A stretch of 5,739 nt of DNA from the NCBI GenBank assembly GCA_030600625.1, contig JAUVLS010000107.1, forward strand, positions 1 to 5,739, read 5' to 3'. Positions 1 through 5,539 of this stretch are shown here, one piece after another. This DNA is from Bacteroidales bacterium. Lineage in GTDB: Bacteria; Bacteroidota; Bacteroidia; Bacteroidales; UBA12077. A program made the translations under genes and the position numbers. The notes beneath the pieces are model-generated. The model saw only the letters and a program-made list of their open reading frames with translations. It was not told the origin of the DNA and ran no database searches. Every line of letters begins with the position of its first letter. Position 1 is the first letter of the stretch.

Positions 1-2
1 CA

Positions 3-140
3 GCCCTACCCGAATCACACCATCATCAAAATATAGATGTTTTTTCGATTGGTAATACAAAATTGGTTACAAATCAACTTGGATACTTAAGCGATAATGA
101 GCACGATTTGTTTAAATGCGATGCTGTATTTGATTGTTAA
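3..140 (+). CDS. C-terminal fragment, probable calcineurin-like metallophosphoesterase (5' end outside window)
   Basis: The frame is open from the left edge to a TAA at 138-140 and gives 45 residues. The fragment contains HHH followed later by IGNTKLVTNQLGYLSDNEH and an F..DAVFD ending. In calcineurin-like phosphoesterases the last metal-binding GH.H motif is followed by a strand, a 'N..GY' turn and a short tail with an acidic F...aV ending, and this fragment has that layout. The metal-binding residues themselves lie mostly upstream, so the catalytic state cannot be judged. It ends 116 bp before the next gene, which has its own promoter, so the two are probably separate transcription units. 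The assignment rests on a short tail and another hydrolase is possible. Confidence 0.55.
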   Translation, partial: ALPESHHHQNIDVFSIGNTKLVTNQLGYLSDNEHDLFKCDAVFDC

Positions 141-162
141 ATCCTAATAATATTTGTTCCTA

Positions 163-193
163 TTTGAAATTCAGTATAATATCATTATATTTG
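163..193 (+). promoter_or_regulatory. Bacteroidota-type promoter of the toxin-antitoxin-like operon
   Basis: A TTTG at 163-166 serves as the -33 element. After a 19-bp gap comes TATATTTG at 186-193, a perfect match to the TAnnTTTG -7 consensus of Bacteroidota. Transcription would start near 199-201 and leave a leader of about 57 nt before the ATG at 257. The -7 box lies inside a set of inverted repeats, which suggests that a bound protein would block it. There is no Shine-Dalgarno sequence before the start, as usual in this phylum. Confidence 0.7.
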
Positions 194-236
194 CATGATA
201 TCATAAGTAATGATATTGTGCAAAAAATATGATATT
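178..236. repeat. Dyad array of ATGATAT half-sites, candidate autoregulatory operator
   Basis: AATATCATTA (178-187) and TAATGATATT (208-217) are a perfect 10-bp inverted repeat. ATGATATCAT (195-204) is a perfect palindrome. ATGATAT or its complement occurs at 179-185, 195-201, 198-204, 210-216 and 229-235. The sites at 179/229 and at 198/210 are both symmetric about position 207, and same-orientation sites are 19 bp apart (179 to 198, 210 to 229). TTTGCA (190-195) and TGCAAA (219-224) are also symmetric about 207. The array covers the -7 box and the predicted transcription start. The winged-helix protein encoded just downstream is the obvious candidate ligand; that link is inferred. Confidence 0.6.
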
Positions 237-256
237 GTTTTTATATACAGTTAATT

Positions 257-1216
257 ATGAATAATATTAAGGAGTATATATTAGAAACTTTAGGTGTAAG
301 TATTGAATTGAAAGATGTAAGCCCTAATAAATTAAAAGGACTACCATTTTTTATGGTTAATACCTATAAGTTTAAAAAGGCAACTTTATTTGATAGAGAT
401 GTAATTTTAATGCTTGTTCAAGATGAATTTACAGCAGATAAGCTTAGAAAGCATCTTGATCTTGCTCAAGAAGCTTTTAATACTATTGTGATTGCTATAA
501 TTGAACCTATTGAAGCATATAATCGGCTGAGATTAGTTGAAAAGAAAGTTCCATTTATAATCCCTGGGAAGCAAATGTATATTCCACATTTGCTAATAGA
601 CTTTAAAGAATATGCTACTGCAAAAAGTGAAATGCCAACAACGATGCAACCTGCAGCTCAGTGTCTTTTACTTTACCATATTCAGGTTGAATCTTTGGAA
701 GGAATAAATTTAAAAGGTATTTCTGAGAAGTTGTATTATAATCCGATGACGATCACACGGGTAGCTTATTTTCTTCACAATGCAGGGATTTGCAAGTTAG
801 AAGGTACTAAAGAAAAATATTTGCGCTTTGAGAAAAATAATCGAGAGTTATGGAATGAAACAGAATCTATGATGATGAGTCCTGTCAAAAAAAGTAACTA
901 TTATACTGGTTGGGTAGGTGGCGAGAATGTTTATAAAACAAATATAAATGCACTTGCACATTATAGTGATCTAAACGATGAAGCTTTGGAATATTATGCT
1001 GTTAGACCTGGGTACGTGAAATTTATTGAAGGTGCAAATTTAAAGAAGATCAATAGTTATGAAGGAAATATCTTCATTGAAGAATGGTTGTATGATCCAG
1101 GCTTACTAACTAAAGGTGGATTTGTTGATCCACTGTCTCTATATTTATGTTTTAGAGATAATCAGGATGAAAGAATTGAAATAGCATTAGAACAAATAAT
1201 TGAAAATATATGGTAA
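257..1216 (+). CDS. Winged-helix protein, probable AbiEi-like antitoxin/autoregulator
   Basis: This 319-aa protein has three visible parts. Residues 1-120 form an alpha/beta region ending in FIIPGKQMYIPHLLIDFKEY. Residues about 133-200 form a winged helix, with a recognition helix near 160-175 (NPMTITRVAYFL) and a wing at KLEGTKEKYLRF. The C-terminal part, residues about 215-319, begins GGENVYKTNINALAHYSDL and resembles the C-terminal region of AbiEi proteins, where a G..AL..Y pattern follows the DNA-binding domain. In type IV modules AbiEi binds the operon promoter and counteracts the AbiEii nucleotidyltransferase toxin; the same role is inferred here from the paired gene and the repeat-rich promoter. 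The winged helix is central rather than N-terminal, unlike classical AbiEi, so the N-terminal domain is extra or divergent. Its final 7 bp overlap the next gene, which suggests translational coupling. The ATG at 257 is the first in-frame start after the promoter. An alternative reading is a MarR-like regulator of unknown role. Confidence 0.7.
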   Translation: MNNIKEYILETLGVSIELKDVSPNKLKGLPFFMVNTYKFKKATLFDRDVILMLVQDEFTADKLRKHLDLAQEAFNTIVIAIIEPIEAYNRLRLVEKKVPFIIPGKQMYIPHLLIDFKEYATAKSEMPTTMQPAAQCLLLYHIQVESLEGINLKGISEKLYYNPMTITRVAYFLHNAGICKLEGTKEKYLRFEKNNRELWNETESMMMSPVKKSNYYTGWVGGENVYKTNINALAHYSDLNDEALEYYAVRPGYVKFIEGANLKKINSYEGNIFIEEWLYDPGLLTKGGFVDPLSLYLCFRDNQDERIEIALEQIIENIW

Positions 1217-1983
1217 TTGGAATAGATAGGTTTAAAGAATATTTTAAAGACTTTACCGGTAGTTATATCATAATTGGTGGCACAGCATGTGATATTATTT
1301 TAAATGATGCAGGTTTTACACCAAGGGCCACCAAGGATATTGATATGATTCTTATTGTGGAAGCTTTAAAACCAGAATTTGTAAAACAATTTTGGGCATT
1401 TATAAAGGAAGCAAACTATGAACGCAAAGAAAAAAGTGAAGATCAGGGAAAATATTATCGTTTCTTGAATCCGGAGAATAAGGAATTCCCAAAGCAGGTT
1501 GAGCTTTTTTCAAGGACTCCTGATATTATTGATATAGAAGAAGAATCTAAATTAACGCCTATTCCAGTAGATGATGATACTTCAAGTCTTTCAGCCATTT
1601 TGCTTGATGATGAATATTATAAATATACCATTAAGCATAGCAAAGTAGAAGATGATTTAAATATTGCAAATACAGAAGCTTTAATATGCCTAAAAGCCAA
1701 GGCTTTTTTAGATATGACCGAACAGAAATCACAAGGTAAAGAAGTTGATTCTAAAAACATTAGAAAGCATAAAACAGATGTGTTTAGGATGGCTACTATG
1801 CTTACTTCAGAAGATGTGTTTGAATTACCCGACTCAATAAAAGCAGATATGCAAAGCTTTGCTGATATAGTTAAAGATGACCTTCCTGATAAACTGATGT
1901 TTAAACAATTAGGTATTCCAGGAATGGATGTAGATGCATTATTTAAACAATTTTTGATTAACTTTAAATTGAATAGCGATTAA
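1210..1983 (+). CDS. Nucleotidyltransferase-fold protein, probable AbiEii-like toxin
   Basis: This 257-aa protein carries the signature of a polymerase-beta type nucleotidyltransferase. IIIGGTACDIIL (residues 20-31) is the GG[ST] nucleotide-binding turn. R39-A-T-K-D43-I-D45 supplies the two metal-binding aspartates. VELF with E98 fits the third acidic residue on a beta strand. K162-A-K164-A and the H187-K-T-D190 segment correspond in position to the helical motifs II (K..K..A) and III (K/R...D) of AbiEii/DUF1814-type toxins. Family members transfer nucleotides to tRNA or other targets and stop growth when unopposed; the target here cannot be read from sequence. All predicted catalytic residues are present, so it looks active. 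The ATG at 1210 overlaps the stop of the upstream gene (1214-1216), which is typical of a co-translated pair. It could instead be a housekeeping nucleotidyltransferase, but the overlap and the promoter repeats favour a toxin-antitoxin module. Confidence 0.72.
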   Translation: MVIGIDRFKEYFKDFTGSYIIIGGTACDIILNDAGFTPRATKDIDMILIVEALKPEFVKQFWAFIKEANYERKEKSEDQGKYYRFLNPENKEFPKQVELFSRTPDIIDIEEESKLTPIPVDDDTSSLSAILLDDEYYKYTIKHSKVEDDLNIANTEALICLKAKAFLDMTEQKSQGKEVDSKNIRKHKTDVFRMATMLTSEDVFELPDSIKADMQSFADIVKDDLPDKLMFKQLGIPGMDVDALFKQFLINFKLNSD

Positions 1984-2067
1984 GAATTTTTAAAAGGTAT
2001 ATTTGATCAAAACAGGTGTAATTCACGAACTGCCGACATGAGAATACTGATACTTTGTTTTAATGTA

Positions 2068-2415
2068 TTACCTTAATTCCCACGGATGCAAATGTTTTAT
2101 CCCTTCGTAATTTGAAAACTCAAAGTCATCAAGCGAAACGACAAATACTTTATATCCCATGCGCTTCAGTTGTGTAAAAACATAATTTTCGAGGTTGTAA
2201 CCAATATCAGAAGGGTAAAATCCGAACAGGAAATTTTTAAATGCCAAATCGTTCAAATAATATTTACACTCTCCTCCAAGAGTTTGTTTTCCACGTAGAT
2301 TATACCTTTCTGCCCGATGAAAGATAAAAGTATCTTTCAGGTAACCAATATATGTGGAGATAGTTTCATATTTGCAAATAAGAAAGAAAACTCTTTTTTT
2401 TGGCCGGTAAATTCT
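2068..2415 (-). pseudogene. 3' remnant of a DUF4143-type AAA ATPase gene with internal deletion
   Basis: Read on the minus strand, the frame is open from 2415 to a TAA at 2068-2070. Family similarity is clear from 2370: YETISTYIGYLKDTFIF, then ERYNLRGKQTLGGECKYYLN, then DLAFKNFLFGF and NLENYVFTQLKRMGYKVFV. This matches the winged helix and the start of the nuclease-fold domain of AAA ATPases with DUF4143, where 'KYYL.DlGl', 'G..lEN.V...L...GY.V.vG' and then 'EIDFv' normally follow. Here KVFV runs straight into VVSLDDFEFSNYEGIKHLHPWEL, which resembles the extreme C-terminus of these proteins. The segment with the EID and E.K catalytic residues is missing, so an in-frame deletion of several tens of codons is inferred. 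The P-loop half is absent. Upstream, a different frame (FLSYLQI) may continue the homology, pointing to a frameshift near 2370. There is no ATG; the nearest start-like codon is an internal TTG at 2254-2256. Not functional in this form. Confidence 0.72.
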
Positions 2416-2431
2416 TTATACCGGTAAATTC
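2404..2431. repeat. Direct repeat, 11-bp unit with 17-bp period
   Basis: CCGGTAAATTC occurs at 2404-2414 and again at 2421-2431, separated by TTTATA. It sits at the upstream edge of the reverse-strand ATPase remnant. A 17-bp duplication is not a multiple of three and would shift any frame crossing it, so it may be part of how the remnant decayed. No protein-binding role is evident. Confidence 0.6.
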
Positions 2432-2510
2432 AAACACGGCGCTACCCGAAAAGCACTTTAACAAGTTGTGTGACTATATATTCAGTAATTTTTTCAAGGT
2501 AATTTTTCCT

Positions 2511-2576
2511 TTGCCTGCAGGTGTTAGAATTTCACAGCTTTATTTCAATAAAAATCTGCTAATTATTTTTTTATAA
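2511..2576 (+). pseudogene. 66-bp scrap of the 3' end of a DUF4143-type ATPase gene
   Basis: Positions 2511-2570 match 5227-5286 at 56 of 60 bases without gaps. In the same reading frame they encode LPAGVRISQLYFNKNLLIIF, then L and TAA at 2574-2576. The matching segment at 5227 lies within the C-terminal part of the damaged ATPase copy downstream and reads LPAGVRISQLYFNKTLPIIS. Similarity drops off sharply just before 2511, so this is a truncated fragment and not a whole gene. It is in the opposite orientation to the neighbouring ATPase remnant at 2068-2415 and therefore comes from a different copy. Confidence 0.78.
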
Positions 2577-2680
2577 ACATTTGCATACTTTTCATATGTC
2601 CGGTTGGGCCCAGGGGAGTACCATTTTCTTAAATTATTTTAGTTGGACAGTAGTGTAAATAAATAAAATAGTCGAAATAA

Positions 2681-2711
2681 TTTGCAAAAATAAAACACTA
2701 TTGTATATTTG
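2681..2711 (+). promoter_or_regulatory. Bacteroidota-type promoter of the intact ATPase gene
   Basis: TTTG at 2681-2684 (-33 element) is followed after exactly 19 bp by TATATTTG at 2704-2711 (-7 element, perfect TAnnTTTG). Transcription would begin near 2717-2719, leaving a leader of about 28 nt before the ATG at 2746. Placing the start of transcription here also rules out a start codon at 2701. Confidence 0.68.
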
Positions 2712-2739
2712 TATTAAATATGTAATAACACTATTGTAT
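2694..2739 (+). repeat. 13-bp direct repeat with 33-bp period across the promoter
   Basis: AACACTATTGTAT occurs at 2694-2706 and at 2727-2739, exactly 33 bp apart. The first copy runs into the perfect -7 box TATATTTG (2704-2711). At the equivalent place in the second copy is a degenerate version, TATCTTAG (2737-2744), which directly abuts the ATG at 2746. The promoter may therefore have been duplicated, with one copy decayed. Confidence 0.65.
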
Positions 2740-2745
2740 CTTAGC

Positions 2746-4125
2746 ATGAAAAGAGAGATAACACAATATTTAAAGGAATGGAAATATCGTAAAGACAGGA
2801 ATCCATTAATCCTTAGAGGAGCCAGACAGGTTGGCAAAACCTATATCATTGAGGAATTTGCCAAAACAGATTTCAAAAATTGTCTTAAAGTTAACCTGGA
2901 AGAGAAACCGGAACTTAAGAAATTGTTCTTTGATAATGATGTGAAGCGGATTCTAATTGAGCTTTCAATTCTATTGAATGAAGATGTAAGCTACGGAAGC
3001 ACCCTGTTTTTTATTGATGAAATACAAACCTGTCCTGAAGCTATACAATCATTACGGTACTTTAAGGAACTCATTCCTGAACTCCATGTAATTTGTGCAG
3101 GATCTTTACTTGACCATACATTAAATGAAATGAAATCGCCAATGCCTGTCGGGCGTGTAGAATTTTTACATATGTATCCCATGAACTTTAAAGAGTTCTT
3201 AATGGCGATAAATCAAGAAAAACTTGTATCATATATCGAAGAATTTAATTTTACAAAACCATTCAGTGAAGTTATTCATAATCAAATCTCTCAATACCTT
3301 CGGTTTTACTTCTTTATTGGAGGAATGCCTGCAGTAGTAAAAACTTATGCAGAAAATGACAAGCTATCTGAAATTCAAAGAATACACAACAATATCCTGA
3401 CTTCAATTCAATACGATTTTGCAAAATATGGAACTCGCAGGCAGCAGGAGTACTTACAAATAGTTTTAAAGTATTGTGGTCGATATCCTGGCAGGAAAAT
3501 CAAATACAGTAACATTGACAGGGAAATAAGGTCAACATTTCTAAAGGAGTCGATTAAAAAACTGGAACTAAGTCGAATCATACATACTGTAAAACACAGT
3601 AATGCAAGGAAAGTTCCTCTTACAGAACATGCAAAAGAAGGTGTGTATAAAACTATGTTCATAGATATTGGTTTTGTCAATCAATTTAATCAAATAGACC
3701 TCACAGAGTTGGAAAATTTGATTACTGCCAATGAAGGAATGCTTGCAGAACAATATATCGCTCAGGAATTATTGACAATTTATCAAGCATATTTAAGCCC
3801 TGAATTATTCTACTGGTCAAGGGAAGAAAAAAATTCCAATGCAGAAATAGATTTTATTTATCAACATAAAAACAAAATATACCCTATTGAAGTGAAAGCA
3901 GGAAAAACAGGAACATTAAAATCCATGCAAGTTTATTTATACGAAAAGAAGCTTAAGAATGGTATCAGGTTTAATATGGATCTTCCCACTATTGGAAGCT
4001 TTAAAACAAGGATTAACGTACCAAATAAAAATGCAGAACTTTCCTGGACACTTTTGTCTTTGCCATTGTATATGGTTTCTGAACTTAGGAGAATACTTGA
4101 TTTGAAAATATTGATGCGGAAATGA
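2746..4125 (+). CDS. AAA+ ATPase with C-terminal DUF4143 (PD-(D/E)XK-fold) domain, intact
   Basis: This 459-aa protein belongs to the large prokaryotic family of AAA ATPases with DUF4143. Visible parts in order are: an N-terminal helix; Walker A in RGARQVGKTY (residues 24-33); Walker B FFIDEIQ (88-94); a sensor-type AGSLL (118-122); the family signature PVGRVEF with YPMNFKEFL (134-152); GGMPAVV (192-198); a winged-helix region near 240-300 (KIKYSNI at 251-257); and a nuclease-like core with AEID (E367, D369) and IEVKAGKTG (E382, K384). The spacing from D369 to E-x-K fits a PD-(D/E)XK fold, and all motifs look intact. The cellular role of the family is largely unknown. Multiple copies per genome are common in Bacteroidota, and links to defence or mobile DNA have been suggested but not settled. 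The start is taken at ATG 2746 (MKREITQYLKEW) because the damaged paralogue at 4370 begins in the same place (MKRDIEETLRKW) and a good promoter lies just upstream; an in-frame TTG at 2701 falls inside the -33/-7 interval. It is monocistronic as far as can be seen. No hydrophobic segment was noted, so it is probably cytoplasmic. Confidence 0.88.
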   Translation: MKREITQYLKEWKYRKDRNPLILRGARQVGKTYIIEEFAKTDFKNCLKVNLEEKPELKKLFFDNDVKRILIELSILLNEDVSYGSTLFFIDEIQTCPEAIQSLRYFKELIPELHVICAGSLLDHTLNEMKSPMPVGRVEFLHMYPMNFKEFLMAINQEKLVSYIEEFNFTKPFSEVIHNQISQYLRFYFFIGGMPAVVKTYAENDKLSEIQRIHNNILTSIQYDFAKYGTRRQQEYLQIVLKYCGRYPGRKIKYSNIDREIRSTFLKESIKKLELSRIIHTVKHSNARKVPLTEHAKEGVYKTMFIDIGFVNQFNQIDLTELENLITANEGMLAEQYIAQELLTIYQAYLSPELFYWSREEKNSNAEIDFIYQHKNKIYPIEVKAGKTGTLKSMQVYLYEKKLKNGIRFNMDLPTIGSFKTRINVPNKNAELSWTLLSLPLYMVSELRRILDLKILMRK

Positions 4126-4195
4126 ACCGTGTGATGTGGGCGCGAGAAAACGCAACAACGGGAATTTGGCAACCTGATTGAGATATAAGTTGGTG

Positions 4196-4247
4196 CTAAG
4201 TAAATGTTTTATTGGTGATAAAGGTAGAGTAAAGCATTTATACTTAG
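4196..4247. repeat. Long imperfect hairpin downstream of the intact ATPase gene
   Basis: CTAAGTAAATG (4196-4206) can pair with CATTTATACTTAG (4235-4247) with a 2-nt bulge. Within the loop, TTTAT and ATAAA form a second small stem. It has no G/C-rich stem and no following U-tract, so it is a poor match to an intrinsic terminator. It might protect or shape the 3' end of the ATPase transcript. Confidence 0.35.
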
Positions 4248-4313
4248 TTGCAGAAAACAACCTTGTATTTTAAGCAATAATTGCAGATAATAGCCTTGTA
4301 TTTTAAGCATAAT
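4248..4313 (+). repeat. Two tandem 33-bp repeats upstream of the damaged ATPase copy
   Basis: 4248-4280 and 4281-4313 are adjacent units matching at 27 of 33 positions. Both begin TTGCAGA and both contain CCTTGTATTTTAAGCA. The period is the same as that of the 13-bp repeat upstream of the intact ATPase gene. The TTGTAT-TTA-GCAT core is similar between the two loci (TTGTATCTTAGCATG at 2734-2748). The second unit supplies the TTG of the -33 element for the promoter that follows. Confidence 0.7.
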
Positions 4314-4326
4314 TTATTTATATTTG
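4296..4326 (+). promoter_or_regulatory. Bacteroidota-type promoter of the damaged ATPase copy
   Basis: TTG at 4296-4298 is followed after 20 bp by TATATTTG at 4319-4326, a perfect TAnnTTTG -7 box. The start codon of the truncated gene lies at 4370, about 37 nt beyond the predicted transcription start. The promoter appears unharmed although the gene is broken, so the locus may still be transcribed. Confidence 0.6.
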
Positions 4327-4369
4327 TCTTGTGAGCTACATATGACCATTGAAAATCAATTATTATCAT

Positions 4370-5358
4370 ATGAAAAGAGATATTGAGGAAACATTAAGAA
4401 AATGGAAAAATGAAGAACACAGGTATCCTCTTCTGGTGCGCGGCGCCAGGCAGGTTGGGAAATCATAGCTGTAGGAGAAAACAGAATCAGAAAAATCATT
4501 GAAACTTCTGCCTGGGATAATCTTCCCTCTCTTGCTATCCACCAACATCTTATCTCCCTTGTAAAAAAATATTCTATTATAGGCGGGATGCCTGCAGTTG
4601 TTTCAGAATATACATCTACCTCCAATCTTGATAAATGTTTTCAAATTCAAACGATAATTATTCAAACTTATCGTGACGATTTCGGTAAATACGCTAGTAA
4701 GGTAAAGTATAAATATCTTGAAAAGATTTTTTTTGCTGTTCCTAAAATGATTGGAAGAAAGTTTAAGTATTCTCACGTAGATAACAGTATGCAATCTCGT
4801 GATTTAAAAGAGGCATTGGAACTTTTGGAAAAAGCAGGCGTAGTTTATCGGATTAAGCAGACAAGTGGTGAAGGACTACCTCTTGAAGCTAATGCCAAAG
4901 AGAGACATTTTAAAACAACTTTTCTGGATATTGGTTTAATGCAAAATATTTGTGGTTTAAGTAGTGAAATACTAATTTCTACTGATGGGAGTTTTATTAA
5001 AGTAAATGAAGGTGCTGTTGCCGAACAGTTTACAGCCCAGGAGCTACTTGCATACCGGGATTTCCATCAGGCACCTTCATTATATTACTGGGCCCGTGAA
5101 GCGCGAAACAGTAATGCGGAAATCGACTATATTATTCCATGTTGCTCATCTGCTTTGCCAATTGAAGTGAAAGCAGGGAAAACCGGTACTTTACGAAGCA
5201 TGCACATCTATCTTGATAAATATCGTTTGCCTGCAGGTGTTAGAATTTCACAGCTTTATTTTAATAAAACTCTGCCAATTATTTCTTTACCATTCTATGC
5301 GATAAAAAAGATACCTCAATTTTTGAAAAGGTTTAATCACAAGTACATCCAAAAGTAA
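4370..5358 (+). pseudogene. DUF4143-type AAA ATPase gene inactivated by ~360-bp deletion and frameshift
   Basis: The 5' part starts at ATG 4370 (MKRDIEETLRKW) and aligns residue for residue with the intact ATPase up to Walker A, RGARQVGKS, then hits TAG at 4466-4468. The next frame picks up at 4465 with IAVGENRIRKIIETS, matching position 153 onward of the intact protein, and runs open to TAA at 5356-5358. Roughly 120 codons are gone, including the residues after Walker A, Walker B, the sensor and the PVGR signature, and the frame changes at the join. The 3' part keeps IIGGMPAVV (internal ATG 4588), the winged-helix region with FKYSHVD, AEID (codons 5116-5127), IEVKAGKTG from 5161, and a C-terminal tail. 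A 256-aa product from 4588 is formally possible, but that ATG is the conserved Met of GGMPAVV, so it is not a natural start. The 3' nuclease-fold part shows no other damage, so the deletion may be recent. Confidence 0.82.
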
Positions 5359-5446
5359 TTAGTTGTAGCTTGGACTGAAAGTAATTTTATGGCAGTTTTC
5401 CGGAGAGTACGGGATGAGATTAAGAATAAGCAAAATAATTTCATAA

Positions 5447-5536
5447 ATTTATACTGTAGATATAGGAGTTTTAATAGAAACAGGGAAGATTCTTGCAGAA
5501 AAACGGTTGGATAGGATCATAAAAGAAAGGGCATAA
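5447..5536 (+). pseudogene. Possible 3' end remnant of an unknown gene
   Basis: An open frame follows a stop at 5444-5446 and gives 29 residues including VDIGVLIETGKILAEKRLDR, then IIKERA and TAA at 5534-5536. It has no start codon of its own near its beginning. The composition looks like a real amphipathic helix at a protein C-terminus, and the stop lies only 3 bp before the ATG of the sulfatase, a spacing typical of genes once co-transcribed. I do not recognise the family. It may be chance, because the frame is short. Confidence 0.3.
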
Positions 5537-5539
5537 ATC

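Noticed and set aside
269..274. AAGGAG resembling a Shine-Dalgarno sequence
   Set aside because: It lies inside the coding region after ATG 257 and no usable start codon follows at the right distance.
1998..2005. TATATTTG -7-like box after the nucleotidyltransferase gene
   Set aside because: The nearest TTG upstream is about 26 bp away and no gene on the plus strand follows, so a working promoter is not supported.
2442..2530. Minus-strand frame with KNYLEKITEYIVTQLVKVLFG
   Set aside because: It looks protein-like but is short, has no start, and overlaps the forward ATPase scrap. I could not tie it to a family with any confidence.
2701..2745. Extended start of the intact ATPase at 2701 (adds 15 residues)
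   Set aside because: The codon is TTG, it lies between the -33 and -7 elements, and the paralogue at 4370 starts at the position equivalent to 2746.
4196..4247. Hairpin as an intrinsic terminator of the intact ATPase
   Set aside because: The stem is AT-rich and bulged, the loop is long and no T-tract follows. Kept only as a repeat.
2991..4260. Several minus-strand open frames of 60-107 codons opposite the intact ATPase
   Set aside because: They are antisense to a well-conserved gene, have no promoter or recognisable domain, and are best explained as shadows of its codon use.
4248..4313. Tandem 33-bp repeats as a CRISPR-like array
   Set aside because: The two units are directly adjacent without spacers, differ at 6 of 33 positions, and overlap a promoter.
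4588..5358. Separate 256-aa gene starting at ATG 4588
   Set aside because: This ATG is the conserved Met inside GGMPAVV. Family homology continues upstream in the same frame to 4465, so this is the 3' part of a broken gene.
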